A stretch of DNA of 64,000 bases. Source: an uncultured Rhodospirillales bacterium (GTDB lineage Bacteria > Pseudomonadota > Alphaproteobacteria > CAAGCB01 > CAG-977). The notes beneath the pieces are model-generated. The model worked only from the letters and a program-made list of their open reading frames with translations, made no database searches and had not been told where the DNA came from. Position 1 is the stretch's first letter. Each line of letters opens with the position of its first letter. A program made the position numbers and the translations under genes. This document shows positions 33,393 through 42,772 of this stretch, in pieces. The stretch covers positions 1 through 64,000 of the forward strand of contig CACYSU010000006.1 in NCBI GenBank assembly GCA_902777205.1. Reading direction: 5' to 3'.

Positions 33393-34122
33393 ACGCACGT
33401 GGATTGTATTGGGGGCGTCGGGCGTGATCGGCCGCGCTTTCGCCCGCGAGGCGGCGAAGGACGGCAACGATGTCATCATGCTGGGGCGCGAGGGCGAGGA
33501 TCTGACTTTGGCCGCGCAGGATGTCCGCGCGCGCTATCCCGATGTGGATGTCGTGACGATCGCGCTGGACACAGCCAATCCGGATTCGTTTGCCAAAGTG
33601 GTGGAACAATGCGAATCCGCGGCGAAAAACATCATCAGCGTGTTTTCGTCGCTGGAAACGGCGTATTCGCAAAAAGAATGCGGAAAAGATTTGGGCAAGA
33701 TCAAAAATATGTTCCAAATCAACTATTTTTCCCAAGTCTATTTCCTGTCGGCGGTCGCGCCCGTTTTGCAAAAACAGGCGTGCGGCGAAATCATCGTCAT
33801 GGGTTCGACGGCGGGGGAATTCGGGATGCCCGACAACTACGCGTTCGGTTCGACAAAGGCCGCTTTGCACGTTTGGCTGCAGGGATTTCAGGCGCAGATG
33901 GCGCAAAGCCACGTCGCCGTGACGACGGTGAAAACGGACGATTGGGACACGGTCGGCGAACGCAAAAAATCGTTTTTCCAACGCCCGATCAATCCGCAGG
34001 CCTGCGCCGCCGCGTGCTATCAATACGCGGGCAAAGGGTTCAAGATCCGCTATTTCCCGTGGTACGCGGGCGTTACGGTGCTGTTCCGGCGGTTTCTGCC
34101 GACCCGTCCGGTTCGCAAATAA
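33382..34122 (+). CDS. SDR-family protein, DprE2-like, with Tyr-to-Phe at the active site
   Basis: 246 aa from ATG 33382 after GAGAGGAAAG. It has the NAD(P)-binding G-x-x-x-G-x-G-type VLGASGVIGRAFA, the IIVMGSTAGE strand with the catalytic Ser, and a C-terminal hydrophobic anchor-like region (about 225-240). In DprE2-type enzymes the Y-x-x-x-K motif is YGSTK; here it reads F155-G-S-T-K159, with a Tyr two residues earlier. Reductase activity may be lost or altered. It overlaps the DprE1-like gene by 11 nt and is 15 bases from the next gene. Confidence 0.78.
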   Translation: MNNKRTWIVLGASGVIGRAFAREAAKDGNDVIMLGREGEDLTLAAQDVRARYPDVDVVTIALDTANPDSFAKVVEQCESAAKNIISVFSSLETAYSQKECGKDLGKIKNMFQINYFSQVYFLSAVAPVLQKQACGEIIVMGSTAGEFGMPDNYAFGSTKAALHVWLQGFQAQMAQSHVAVTTVKTDDWDTVGERKKSFFQRPINPQACAAACYQYAGKGFKIRYFPWYAGVTVLFRRFLPTRPVRK

Positions 34123-34137
34123 ACGGCGGGGGCGGCG

Positions 34138-35973
34138 GTGCGTAAACCTGTTTTTCCGGATGCCTCTTTGCTGCGCGTGAACGACGGCGCGCCCGTCAAG
34201 GTCACGTTTGTCCAAACGCGGTCGAACGGCCATATGGTCGGGTTTTACACGTTGGACGCGGGTGCGTTTCACGACATCAGGATTCTGTTTCCGAATGTCG
34301 GCGACACGCTGATTCCGAATGTCAGTTCGGTGTTTCTGGGCAACAGGCTGACCGGAAAAACGCCCGTCTTTTTCGTTGTCGAAAACGGCAACACGCTGAA
34401 CAGGGACGCCGCGTGGTTCAACGACGCCGCGGCGGGGCGAAACGGGTTCTGGCTGTTTTTGAAACGGCCGGAGGAAACGGACGCCGCCCCCGTTTTGGAA
34501 CAGGGCGAAATCGTTTGGCAAAAAAACGGTGAAACGGTCGAACCGGCGGTCGCGGCCGATTCCGGAACGCCCGCGCCCGTGCTGGTCTGGCAATCCAACA
34601 GCGGCCGCATCCATATGCCGAAAGGCCGCGTTTTCCACAGTTTCGGATACGGCCTGCATCCTGAAATGAATCCGGACGCGGCGCACCGCTTTTTGCTGAC
34701 GCCGCAAGAGGAAAACGCTTCGGTCGCGCTGAATTTCCTATCGGACGCGGCGCATCCCGAAAAACCGGAAATCACGCTGAACCTGCAAATCGGGGAACGG
34801 AATTTTCAGGCGTTGACGCGCAACCGGATCGTGAACGCGGCTCTGCCCGTGCCGGATCAAACGATATCGTCCGCGACCGTCCGGATTCCGGACGAATTCG
34901 AGGACACGCTGTATCTGGACGGATTCGAGGGACAGCAGAGCCTGCCCGCCGCCGGAACAGTGTTTTCGATCGAAACGGCCGGAAACGTGCTGACCCTGAC
35001 GGGCGAGGGAACGCCCGCGGTGTACGAAGCACTGCTGTCCTGCGTGAAAATCAGGACGGAAGCCTCCGCGCCGGCCAAAAGCCCCGTTTCCGTGACGTAT
35101 CAAACGGCGTCGGGCGAAATCGTCCGATCCGGCGAATCGGACATCCTGTCCGACAGCGTTTTGCCGTCGCCGCTGCTGACGGGGCTGCCGCCGGTCAAAC
35201 AGCCCGCCGCGGTCAAACCGTTGCCGGAGGGGGTGTTCACTCCCGCCGAACCGCAGGACGAGCTGCCGTCGTTTTTGACGCGTCCCGTCGCCGCGGTCGA
35301 ACCCGTCGAACCGAAACCGCAGCCCAAAAGCGGGGCGAAAACCGCGCTGGTCACGGGCGGCGCGCGCAAAATCGGGGCGGAAATCGCCCGCGCGCTGGCG
35401 GCGAAAGGGTGCAACGTGATCGTGCATTGCCACACCGCCGCGGCCGAAGCCGCGCGGCTGGTCGAAGAATTGCGCCGGACGTATCAGGTCAAGGCGGCCT
35501 ATTTCCGCGCGGATTTTTCATCCTATGACGAAACGGCCGATCTGGTCGAATCCGTGACGAAAACGTATGGCGCGCCGGATATTCTGGTCAGCTGCGCGAC
35601 CGTCGCGGCCGCCGGCGAAAATCCGCAGGGGTGGGACGAATGTTCGGCCGTCAACGCGCGCGCGCCGTTCATTTTGCTGCGTTCGTTCGCCCGCGCTTTG
35701 CCGAAAGGGAAAAGCGGCTGTTTTCTGGCGGTGTTTCCGCGTCCGGCCGACGAATTGTCCGTCAACGCGTTCAGTTTGTCGGGAATCGGCGGGCTGGTCG
35801 AAATGGCGGCGCGGACGCTGCGGGACAACGTGCGCGTCAACGGCGTCGATTTTCCGGAAAAGGGCGGGGACGCCGACACCGTCCGCCGCGTGGCCGACGC
35901 CGTCTGTTTTATGGCGCAAACGCCGGTCGTGTCGGGGCAGGTGCTGCATTTGGACGCCGAAAAAAGGAAGTGA
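34138..35973 (+). CDS. Fusion: DUF4114/cadherin-like region plus degenerate SDR domain
   Basis: 611 aa, GTG start after GGGGGCGG. No signal peptide is seen. Residues 1-390 look like beta-sandwich, adhesin-type sequence: VGFYTLDAGAFHDIRILFPN and TPVFFVVENGN resemble DUF4114, followed by a second beta-rich segment and a Pro-rich linker (about 350-395). Residues 401-611 are an SDR domain with an intact cofactor motif TALVTGGARKIGAEIARAL, but the catalytic Tyr/Lys positions are Phe545 and Gly549 and the usual Ser strand reads FLAVFPRP. It is co-directional with, and 15 bases after, the DprE2-like gene. The domain pairing is unfamiliar and the function unknown. Confidence 0.7.
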   Translation: MRKPVFPDASLLRVNDGAPVKVTFVQTRSNGHMVGFYTLDAGAFHDIRILFPNVGDTLIPNVSSVFLGNRLTGKTPVFFVVENGNTLNRDAAWFNDAAAGRNGFWLFLKRPEETDAAPVLEQGEIVWQKNGETVEPAVAADSGTPAPVLVWQSNSGRIHMPKGRVFHSFGYGLHPEMNPDAAHRFLLTPQEENASVALNFLSDAAHPEKPEITLNLQIGERNFQALTRNRIVNAALPVPDQTISSATVRIPDEFEDTLYLDGFEGQQSLPAAGTVFSIETAGNVLTLTGEGTPAVYEALLSCVKIRTEASAPAKSPVSVTYQTASGEIVRSGESDILSDSVLPSPLLTGLPPVKQPAAVKPLPEGVFTPAEPQDELPSFLTRPVAAVEPVEPKPQPKSGAKTALVTGGARKIGAEIARALAAKGCNVIVHCHTAAAEAARLVEELRRTYQVKAAYFRADFSSYDETADLVESVTKTYGAPDILVSCATVAAAGENPQGWDECSAVNARAPFILLRSFARALPKGKSGCFLAVFPRPADELSVNAFSLSGIGGLVEMAARTLRDNVRVNGVDFPEKGGDADTVRRVADAVCFMAQTPVVSGQVLHLDAEKRK

Positions 35974-36312
35974 AAAGCCGAGTCTGTTTCCCTCTTTTTT
36001 CCCGCAGCCCTTGCCAGTCAACGAGTCATCCGTTTTACGCACAACTTATCCACAGGAGGACGCGGCTATTCCAACCGGAAAAATAAATCAAGAAAAAGTT
36101 ATGAAAAAAAATTAAAAATAATGCTTGATTATAAAAAATTACAAATTATCAATATGTTACGCGTTTTGCCTATAAAATGGGCAATATGATGAAAAGCTAA
36201 GGAAACCCTTTGGTCAAGGGGGATAAAATCAGACTTTGCACAGAGTTATCCACAGGTTTGGGGAAAACTTCATAATTTGTTTAGGATTTGTGAAAAAGGG
36301 TTATAATTCAAT
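35974..36312. other. AT-rich intergenic region with DnaA boxes (oriC-like)
   Basis: 339 bp without a gene. Perfect DnaA boxes TTATCCACA lie at 36046-36054 and 36246-36254, both on the + strand and exactly 200 bp apart. Between them lies a strongly AT-rich stretch (about 36090-36180) and a perfect match to the IHF consensus WATCAANNNNTTR at 36147-36159. This is the composition expected of a small replication origin. Against it, the flanking genes do not diverge from this point. It could instead be DnaA-dependent regulation of uvrC. Confidence 0.45.
36302..36307 (+). promoter_or_regulatory. -10 element before uvrC
   Basis: TATAAT ends 5 bases before the uvrC ATG, so a transcript from it would be leaderless. 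No convincing -35 is seen (TTGTTT at 36277-36282 has a 19-bp spacer). Confidence 0.4.
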
Positions 36313-38184
36313 ATGATAGATGAAAAATCCGCCGTTTTTCAGGCCGACGAATCAAGCGAATCCGCGCAAAAGCTGACAGGGGCGGCGTATGTCGCGGCGC
36401 ATTTGCGGTTTTTTCCGGAACGGCCGGGGGTTTACCGGATGCTGGACGCGGCCGGAAAAGTCCTGTACGTCGGCAAGGCCAAAGTCCTGCGCCGGCGTTT
36501 GGAAAACTACGCGCATCCCGAACGGACGTGTATGCGCATCCAGCGGATGATTTCCCAGATCGACCGGATCGAAATCATCGAAACGACGACCGAGGCCGAA
36601 GCTTTCCTGTTGGAAAACGATCTGATCAAGCGGCTGAAGCCCTATTACAACATCCTGCTGAAGGACGACAAAACGTTTCCCCACATTCTGATCACGACGC
36701 GGGACGAATGGCCGCAGGTGATGAAACACCGCGGCGCGCGGACGAAAAAGGGCGAATATTTCGGGCCGTTCGCGTCGGTTTTGGCGGTGAACGAAACGCT
36801 GGCCGTTTTGCAAAAGGCGTTTTTGCTGCGTTCCTGCACTGACAACGTTTTTTACCACCGCACGCGCCCGTGCCTGCTGCACCAGATCAAACGGTGCTGC
36901 GCGCCTTGCGCCGGCATGATCGCGCGCGAGGATTATATGCGGCTGGTGGACGAGGCGTGCGCCTTTATGCGCAACAAAAGCACCAAGGTGCAGGAACGGC
37001 TGGCCGTTCAAATGGAGCAGGCCAGCGCGGAAATGCGTTACGAACAGGCGGCCGTTCTGCGCGACCGCATCCGCGCCCTGAACCAGATTCAAATGCAAAG
37101 CAGCGATTTGGACGGCATCGCCGATTGCGATGTCGCGGCGATTTACACGGACAGGGAACAAAGCTGCGTGCAGGTGTTTTTTTACCGCGGCGGGCGCAGC
37201 TGCGGCAACTTCGCGGCGTTTCCGGCGCAAACGTCGGGGCGGACGGACGGCGAGGTTTTGCAGGCTTTCCTTGGCCAGTTTTATATGACGCACACGCCGC
37301 CGCGCGAAATCCTGCTGTCAACGGTGCTGCCCGACGCCGATGTCGTCGCGCAGGCGTTCGGCGAAAAATCGGGATCGGCCGTCAAGCTGACGGACAACGC
37401 GCGCGGCAACCGCAAACGTTTGGTCAATCGTGCTTTGATGAACGCGAAAGAGGCGTTGATCCGCCGCCGGTGCGAAGGGGCGGCGCGCGCCGAATTGCTG
37501 GAGGAGCTGCGCGAACTGCTGCATATCGACCGCCCGATTGAACGCGTCGAAACCTATGATAACAGCCATATTCAGGGGACAAGCGCGGTCGGCGCGATGG
37601 TGGTCGCGACGCCTGACGGGTTTGACAAGAAATCGTACCGCAAATTCAACATTTCGTGGGACACGTTCACCCCCGGCGACGATTTCGGCATGATGCGCGA
37701 AGTGCTGACCCGCCGGTTCAAACGCGGGCTGGCGGAACACAACCTGCCGGATGTCGTGTTCATCGACGGCGGCGAAATACAGCTGCGCGTGGCGTTGGAG
37801 GTGTTAAAAGAACTGAACGTCCCCGACGTTGTTGCCGTCGGCGTGGCCAAAGGCGTTGACCGCAATGCGGGCAAGGAAACGCTGCATTTCGCCGACCGGC
37901 CGCCGCTGCATCTGGAATTCGACAATCCGCTGCTGCACTATATCCAGCGTCTGCGCGACGAAGCGCATCGTTTCGCGATCGGCACGCACCGGATCAAACG
38001 GCGCAACGACACGCTGGTGTCGGCTTTGGACGGCATCGCGGGGATCGGGGCGAAGCGTAAAAAGGCGTTGCTGCAGCATTTCGGATCCGTGCGCGCGATC
38101 AAAGCCGTCAGCGCCGACGAAATCGCCAAAGTCGATGGGATCAGCCCGACGCTGGCCAAGCAAATCTTTGACGCTTTGAAATAA
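36313..38184 (+). CDS. uvrC: Excinuclease ABC subunit C
   Basis: 623 aa. It has the GIY-YIG nuclease domain (PGVYRMLDAAGKVLYVGKAK, about 35-55), the UvrB-binding UVR motif (about 225-260), the RNase H-like C-terminal nuclease with ETYDNSHIQGTSAVGAMV and VFIDGG, and terminal helix-hairpin-helix repeats (LDGIAGIGAKRKKALLQHFG). It makes both incisions in nucleotide excision repair. Transcribed alone, possibly leaderless, from next to the DnaA boxes. Confidence 0.96.
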   Translation: MIDEKSAVFQADESSESAQKLTGAAYVAAHLRFFPERPGVYRMLDAAGKVLYVGKAKVLRRRLENYAHPERTCMRIQRMISQIDRIEIIETTTEAEAFLLENDLIKRLKPYYNILLKDDKTFPHILITTRDEWPQVMKHRGARTKKGEYFGPFASVLAVNETLAVLQKAFLLRSCTDNVFYHRTRPCLLHQIKRCCAPCAGMIAREDYMRLVDEACAFMRNKSTKVQERLAVQMEQASAEMRYEQAAVLRDRIRALNQIQMQSSDLDGIADCDVAAIYTDREQSCVQVFFYRGGRSCGNFAAFPAQTSGRTDGEVLQAFLGQFYMTHTPPREILLSTVLPDADVVAQAFGEKSGSAVKLTDNARGNRKRLVNRALMNAKEALIRRRCEGAARAELLEELRELLHIDRPIERVETYDNSHIQGTSAVGAMVVATPDGFDKKSYRKFNISWDTFTPGDDFGMMREVLTRRFKRGLAEHNLPDVVFIDGGEIQLRVALEVLKELNVPDVVAVGVAKGVDRNAGKETLHFADRPPLHLEFDNPLLHYIQRLRDEAHRFAIGTHRIKRRNDTLVSALDGIAGIGAKRKKALLQHFGSVRAIKAVSADEIAKVDGISPTLAKQIFDALK

Positions 38185-38228
38185 AAAAACAGCCGCCGAA
38201 CCCGTCAAAGGCGCAGCGGCCGTGTTTT
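38183..38228. terminator. Terminator between uvrC and secA
   Basis: GCCGC (38192-38196) pairs with GCGGC (38216-38220), with an A tract on the left, which is a T tract for the minus strand, and GTGTTTT on the right. It probably ends both converging transcripts, more convincingly secA. Confidence 0.5.
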
Positions 38229-38243
38229 ACCCATACCGGAATG

Positions 38244-40985
38244 TCAGGCGATCGCGCCGTGACAATGTTTGTATTTCTTTCCCGAACCGCACGGGCAGGG
38301 CGCGTTGCGCGACACTTTGCCCCATGTGGACGGGTCGTTCGGGTCGATTTCGTCGGATTGCGTGTATTTGAACGGGCTTCGTTCCAATTCGCGGTCGATT
38401 TCGCGCTGCGACGCCGACGGGTTGCCGAACGCGTCGGTTTCCAATTCGTCGTGGTGCGCGGTCATTTCCTGCTGACGGCGGCGGTTTTCCTCGATCGCTT
38501 CAACGGTTTCGGGCGCCAGTTCGACGTGCGTCAGGAACTGCGTCACCTGTTCGCGCATATTGCCGATCATGCCGCTGAACAGGTAGAAAGCCTCTTTCTT
38601 GTATTCGTTCAAGGGGTCTTTCTGGCCGTAGGCGCGCAAAACGATCGTGTGGCGCATATATTCCAGCACCTGCAGGTGTTCTTTCCAAACCTGATCCAAA
38701 ATCTGCAAAGTGATGTTCTTTTCGATCATGTTCATCAGGTCGTCGCCGAACAGACGGCGTTTGGCGGCCATTTTTTCATCGGCGGCCTGCTGCAGGCGTT
38801 CCGTCAGCTCTTGCGTTCCGATGCCTTCGCCGATCCATGAATCAATCGGCAAAGTCAGCCCCAGCAGACGTTCGACATCCTCTTTCAGCGCGGGGATGTT
38901 CCAATCGTCGGCCGCGGCGTCTTCGGGCGTGTAGGTTTCGGTCATCGCCGCGATGATTTCGTCGCGCATATCCTTGATCGTGTCGGTGATCGAATCCGCC
39001 ATCATCAATTCCTTGCGCTGGTCGTAAATGACTTTGCGCTGGTCGTTCATCACGTTGTCGTATTTCAGCAGGTTTTTGCGGATGTCAAAGTTGCGGGCTT
39101 CGACCTTTTCCTGCGATTTTTGCAGCGTTCTGGAAATCCACGGGCTGGAAATGACATCCGTGTCGTCCATGCCGCCCAGCGGTTTCAGGAATTTTTCGAT
39201 CCTGTCCGCGCCGAAAATGCGCAACAGGTCGTCTTGCAGGCACAGGAAGAATTTCGACGCGCCGGGGTCGCCCTGACGTCCGGAACGGCCGCGCAGCTGG
39301 TTGTCGATGCGGCGGCTTTCGTGGCGTTCCGTGCCGATGACGTACAGGCCGCCCGCTTTCATGGCAATTTCGCGGCCCTCGTCGATTTCCTTTTTGATTT
39401 CGGCGACGCGGCGTTCGCGTTCGGCGGGATCGGTCACGTCCGCCAATTCCTGTTCGACGCGCATTTCCAGATTGCCGCCCAGCTGGATGTCCGTGCCGCG
39501 GCCGGCCATGTTCGTGGCGATCGTGATCGCGCCGGGCATCCCCGCCTGCGCGATGATGTACGCTTCCTGTTCGTGATGGCGCGCGTTCAACACGTTGAAT
39601 TTCAGCTTCGTTTCCCGACGCAGGCGGTCGGCCAGCTGTTCCGATTTTTCAATCGAGGTCGTGCCGACCAGAACGGGCTGTTTGCGCGCGGCGCATTCTT
39701 TGATCAGTTCGATGACGGCCTTTAATTTCTGGTCTTCCTTCCAATAGATTTCGTCCTGATGGTCGATGCGGATGCACGGTTTGTTCGTGGGGATGTCGAT
39801 GACCTCCAATCCGTAGATTTCGGCGAATTCGGGGGCTTCGGTCATCGCGGTGCCCGTCATGCCGGCCAGTTTCGGGTACAGGCGGAAATAGTTTTGGAAC
39901 GTGATCGACGCCAGCGTCTGGTTTTCCGGCTGGATCTTGACGCGTTCCTTGGCTTCCAAAGCCTGATGCAGGCCGTCGGAATAGCGGCGTCCCTCCATCA
40001 TGCGGCCGGTGAATTCGTCGATGATGACGACCTGACCGTTGCGCACGATGTAATCGACGTCGCGCTGGAACATTTTGTGCGCTTTCAACGCCTGATCGAC
40101 ATAGTGGATGACGGGCGCGTTCACGGCGTCGTACATGGCGCCGGTGATCAATCCGGCCTGCTGCAGCAATTCCTCCATATACAGGGTGCCGCTTTCGGTC
40201 AGGGAAACGGTGCGCTGCTTTTCATCCTTTTCGTAATGTTCGGGTTTCAGCTTGGGGATCAGCGCGTCCACCTGAATGTATTTGTCCGACGAATCCTCGG
40301 CCTGACCGGAAATGATCAAAGGCGTTCTGGCTTCGTCGATCAGGATGGAGTCCACTTCGTCAACGATGGCGAAGTTGAACGGCCGCTGCACCATGTCGTC
40401 AATCGAAAATTTCATGTTGTCGCGCAGATAGTCGAACCCGAATTCGTTGTTCGTCCCGTAAGTGATGTCGCAGGCGTAGGCGGCGCGGCGTTCCGCGTCC
40501 GACATATCGTGCAGGATCGACCCGACCGTCATGCCCAGAAAACGGTAGATGCGCCCCATCCATTCCGTGTCGCGTTTGGCCAGATAGTCGTTGACCGTGA
40601 CGACGTGGACGCCCTTGCCCGTCAGCGCGTTCAAATAAACGGCCAGCGTCGCGACCAGCGTTTTGCCTTCGCCCGTGCGCATTTCGGCGATCTGGCCGCG
40701 GTGCAAAACCATGCCGCCGATCAGCTGGACGTCGAAATGGCGCAGCCCGATGGTGCGTTTGGACGCTTCGCGCACGACGGCGAACGCTTCGGGCAGGATG
40801 TCGTCCAGCGTTTCCCCGTCGGCCAGCCGTTGTTTCAGCGCGGGGGTCTTGTTTTTCAGCTCTTCGTCGGACAACGCCGCGATTTCGGGTTCCATCGCGT
40901 TGATTTTCGCGACGGTTTTATACAATCCCTTGACATACCTGTCGTTCGCGCTGCCGAAAATTTTGCGCATCAAAGAACCGATCAT
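38244..40985 (-). CDS. secA: Protein translocase motor SecA
   Basis: 913 aa, full length. Walker A MRTGEGKT and Walker B-type [14 protein letters not shown] are present, as are the second helicase-like domain with [14 protein letters not shown], and a C-terminal zinc-binding SecB-interacting tail with [18 protein letters not shown]. It drives post-translational export through SecYEG. A good promoter lies 13-41 bases upstream of the start. It faces away from ppiC, a common alphaproteobacterial neighbour. Confidence 0.98.
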   Translation of the reverse strand: MIGSLMRKIFGSANDRYVKGLYKTVAKINAMEPEIAALSDEELKNKTPALKQRLADGETLDDILPEAFAVVREASKRTIGLRHFDVQLIGGMVLHRGQIAEMRTGEGKTLVATLAVYLNALTGKGVHVVTVNDYLAKRDTEWMGRIYRFLGMTVGSILHDMSDAERRAAYACDITYGTNNEFGFDYLRDNMKFSIDDMVQRPFNFAIVDEVDSILIDEARTPLIISGQAEDSSDKYIQVDALIPKLKPEHYEKDEKQRTVSLTESGTLYMEELLQQAGLITGAMYDAVNAPVIHYVDQALKAHKMFQRDVDYIVRNGQVVIIDEFTGRMMEGRRYSDGLHQALEAKERVKIQPENQTLASITFQNYFRLYPKLAGMTGTAMTEAPEFAEIYGLEVIDIPTNKPCIRIDHQDEIYWKEDQKLKAVIELIKECAARKQPVLVGTTSIEKSEQLADRLRRETKLKFNVLNARHHEQEAYIIAQAGMPGAITIATNMAGRGTDIQLGGNLEMRVEQELADVTDPAERERRVAEIKKEIDEGREIAMKAGGLYVIGTERHESRRIDNQLRGRSGRQGDPGASKFFLCLQDDLLRIFGADRIEKFLKPLGGMDDTDVISSPWISRTLQKSQEKVEARNFDIRKNLLKYDNVMNDQRKVIYDQRKELMMADSITDTIKDMRDEIIAAMTETYTPEDAAADDWNIPALKEDVERLLGLTLPIDSWIGEGIGTQELTERLQQAADEKMAAKRRLFGDDLMNMIEKNITLQILDQVWKEHLQVLEYMRHTIVLRAYGQKDPLNEYKKEAFYLFSGMIGNMREQVTQFLTHVELAPETVEAIEENRRRQQEMTAHHDELETDAFGNPSASQREIDRELERSPFKYTQSDEIDPNDPSTWGKVSRNAPCPCGSGKKYKHCHGAIA

Positions 40986-40997
40986 GACAAAACCTCT

Positions 40998-41026
40998 TTA
41001 TAATAAAATAAAAACACACAAGTTAA
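40998..41026 (-). promoter_or_regulatory. Promoter of secA
   Basis: Minus strand TTAACT (41026-41021), 17-bp spacer, TTATAA (41003-40998). Confidence 0.65.
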
Positions 41027-41182
41027 GCCCACAAAACCGCGCGTGTCAATCGTTCAGTTGAACATCCCCGCCGAAAAAACATATTTTTCGGGCGTCCGGC
41101 GGAATTTTAAATCTTTACCCGTTTTTGAAAGGTGGTATGATAACCGTCAGTCAACATCAACATTGCAAGAAAGGTTGAAACA

Positions 41183-42031
41183 ATGTCCAAAAAAGTTATC
41201 ACCGGCGCTTTGGTCGCCCTGTGCATCGCCATGCCGGCGCAGGCCGCCAAGTCGAAGGCGAAAGCCGTCGCGGCGGATATGGTCGTCGCCACGGTTGACG
41301 GCAACAAAATCACGCTGTCCGAAATCGAAACCGCGCGGTCGTCGAACCCGCAGCTGGGCGCCATGCCGTTGGAAACCGTTTACGAACCTTTGCTGGACAA
41401 CATCATTGATTTGAACGTTGTCGCCGCCGCGGCCAAGGCCGAAAAGGTGCAGGAAACGCCCGAATACAAAAAGATGCTGAAGGATTTTGAAAAATCCCTG
41501 CTGGCGCGTTACTATCTGGAACAGCGCGCGAAAAAGGAACAGACCAAGGAAAAGCTGGAAGCGTTGTACGAACAGTTCAAAAAGGACAATCCCCCGCAGG
41601 AGGAAATGTCCGCCGCCCACATCCTGCTGAAAACGGAAAAGGAAGCGCGCGACGTGATCAAACAGCTGGAAAAGGGCGCCGATTTCGCGGAATTGGCGAA
41701 CAAGCTGTCCGAAAACAAAGGGCTGAAAGACGGCGATCTGGGATATTTTTCGCGTGAACTGATGGTTCCCGAATTTTCCGAAGCGGCTTTCGCCATGAAA
41801 GAGGGCGAAATTTCCAAACAGCCCGTCAAAACGAAATTCGGATATCACGTGATCAAAGCCGGCCCCCGCCGTTTGGCCGAACCCCCGAAATTCGAGGAAG
41901 TCGAACGCGAATTGATGCAGATGCAGGCCGCCAAAACCGTCGAAGACACGATGGCCAAATTGCGCAAAAAGGCCAAAATCGTCAAAACGCCGGTCAAATT
42001 CGGCGCCGACGGCAAAGTCACCGCGAAATAA
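41183..42031 (+). CDS. Parvulin-type peptidyl-prolyl isomerase (PpiC/SurA-like)
   Basis: 282 aa. The signal peptide (MSKKVITGALVALCIAMPAQA) directs it to the periplasm. An N-terminal helical chaperone part (about 30-125) is followed by one parvulin domain starting at AAHILLKTEKEA, with LGYFSRELMVPEFSEAAFAM and KTKFGYHVIKA. It assists folding of exported proteins. A terminator follows the gene. Its place beside secA fits a role in export. Confidence 0.9.
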   Translation: MSKKVITGALVALCIAMPAQAAKSKAKAVAADMVVATVDGNKITLSEIETARSSNPQLGAMPLETVYEPLLDNIIDLNVVAAAAKAEKVQETPEYKKMLKDFEKSLLARYYLEQRAKKEQTKEKLEALYEQFKKDNPPQEEMSAAHILLKTEKEARDVIKQLEKGADFAELANKLSENKGLKDGDLGYFSRELMVPEFSEAAFAMKEGEISKQPVKTKFGYHVIKAGPRRLAEPPKFEEVERELMQMQAAKTVEDTMAKLRKKAKIVKTPVKFGADGKVTAK

Positions 42032-42049
42032 TCGCGTCGTGTTTTAAGG

Positions 42050-42078
42050 AAAAGCCCTCCCGTCCGGAGGGCTTTTTC
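42050..42078 (+). terminator. Terminator of ppiC
   Basis: Stem AAAGCCCTCC / GGAGGGCTTT with loop CGTCC and a T tract. Confidence 0.88.
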
Positions 42079-42164
42079 GTATGCCGGAAACGCGGAGCGG
42101 CCGACGCAAGGAACAAGCGGTGTTTCATCAAAACGGCGGCGATAAAAAACGGCGTCCGAAAGCG

Positions 42165-42198
42165 GCAACAAAAAACCCCGCGCGGCGGCGGGGTTTTT
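42165..42198 (-). terminator. Terminator of infC
   Basis: Stem AAAAACCCCG (42171-42180) / CGGGGTTTTT (42189-42198). On the minus strand it is followed by a U-rich tail. Confidence 0.85.
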
Positions 42199-42213
42199 CA
42201 AAACGCGGCGGCG

Positions 42214-42750
42214 TTATTTCGGCGCGATCACCATGGTGATCTGTTTGCCTTCCAATTTCGCCGGATGTTCGACTTTGGCGTATAAATCCGAATCTTCGAC
42301 AACGCGGGCCATGATTTCTTCGCCCTGTTCCTGATACGCCATTTCACGGCCGCGGAAACGCAGGGTGAATTTGACTTTGTTGCCTTCGGAAATAAAGCGC
42401 TGCGCGTTACGCAGTTTGACTTCGTAATCGTGCGTGTCGATATTCGGACTCAGCTTGATTTCCTTGATTTCGACAACTTTCTGGTTCTTGCGGGCTTCCG
42501 CTTTTTTCTTTTGCAGTTCATAGCGATATTTGCCCAGATCCAGAATTTTGCAAACGGGCGGGTTGGCGTTCGGCGAAATTTCGATCAGATCCAATCCCGC
42601 TTCTTCGGCCATGCGCAACGCTTCGCGCACGGAAACAACCCCGACGTTTTCGCCGTCGGCGCCGATCAGGCGGACTTCTCTCGCCGTAATGTCTTTGTTG
42701 GCACGCGGCCCCTCACGGGTGGGCGATGCCTGTGTCGTATCGGTAGATAT
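42214..42750 (-). CDS. infC: Translation initiation factor IF-3, starting at AUA
   Basis: 178 aa. The internal [23 protein letters not shown] and the C-terminal domain with [22 protein letters not shown] are standard IF-3. Homologues begin about nine residues before EGPR, so an ATG at 42630 would delete the N-domain. In the correct frame, a TGA lies 12 codons before Thr-Arg-Glu-Gly and no ATG, GTG or TTG occurs between. The only well-placed codon is ATA at 42750-42748, 6 bases after GGAGG. E. coli infC uses AUU, and rare start codons let IF-3 repress its own translation. It is 22 bases downstream of thrS; rpmI-rplT do not follow. Confidence 0.9.
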   Translation of the reverse strand: MSTDTTQASPTREGPRANKDITAREVRLIGADGENVGVVSVREALRMAEEAGLDLIEISPNANPPVCKILDLGKYRYELQKKKAEARKNQKVVEIKEIKLSPNIDTHDYEVKLRNAQRFISEGNKVKFTLRFRGREMAYQEQGEEIMARVVEDSDLYAKVEHPAKLEGKQITMVIAPK

Positions 42751-42772
42751 AAAAAGCCTCCATCAGTTAAGG

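Noticed and set aside
42214-42630. IF-3 starting at the ATG at 42630
   Set aside because: This would remove about 40 conserved N-terminal residues. The upstream frame codes for the normal IF-3 N-terminus.
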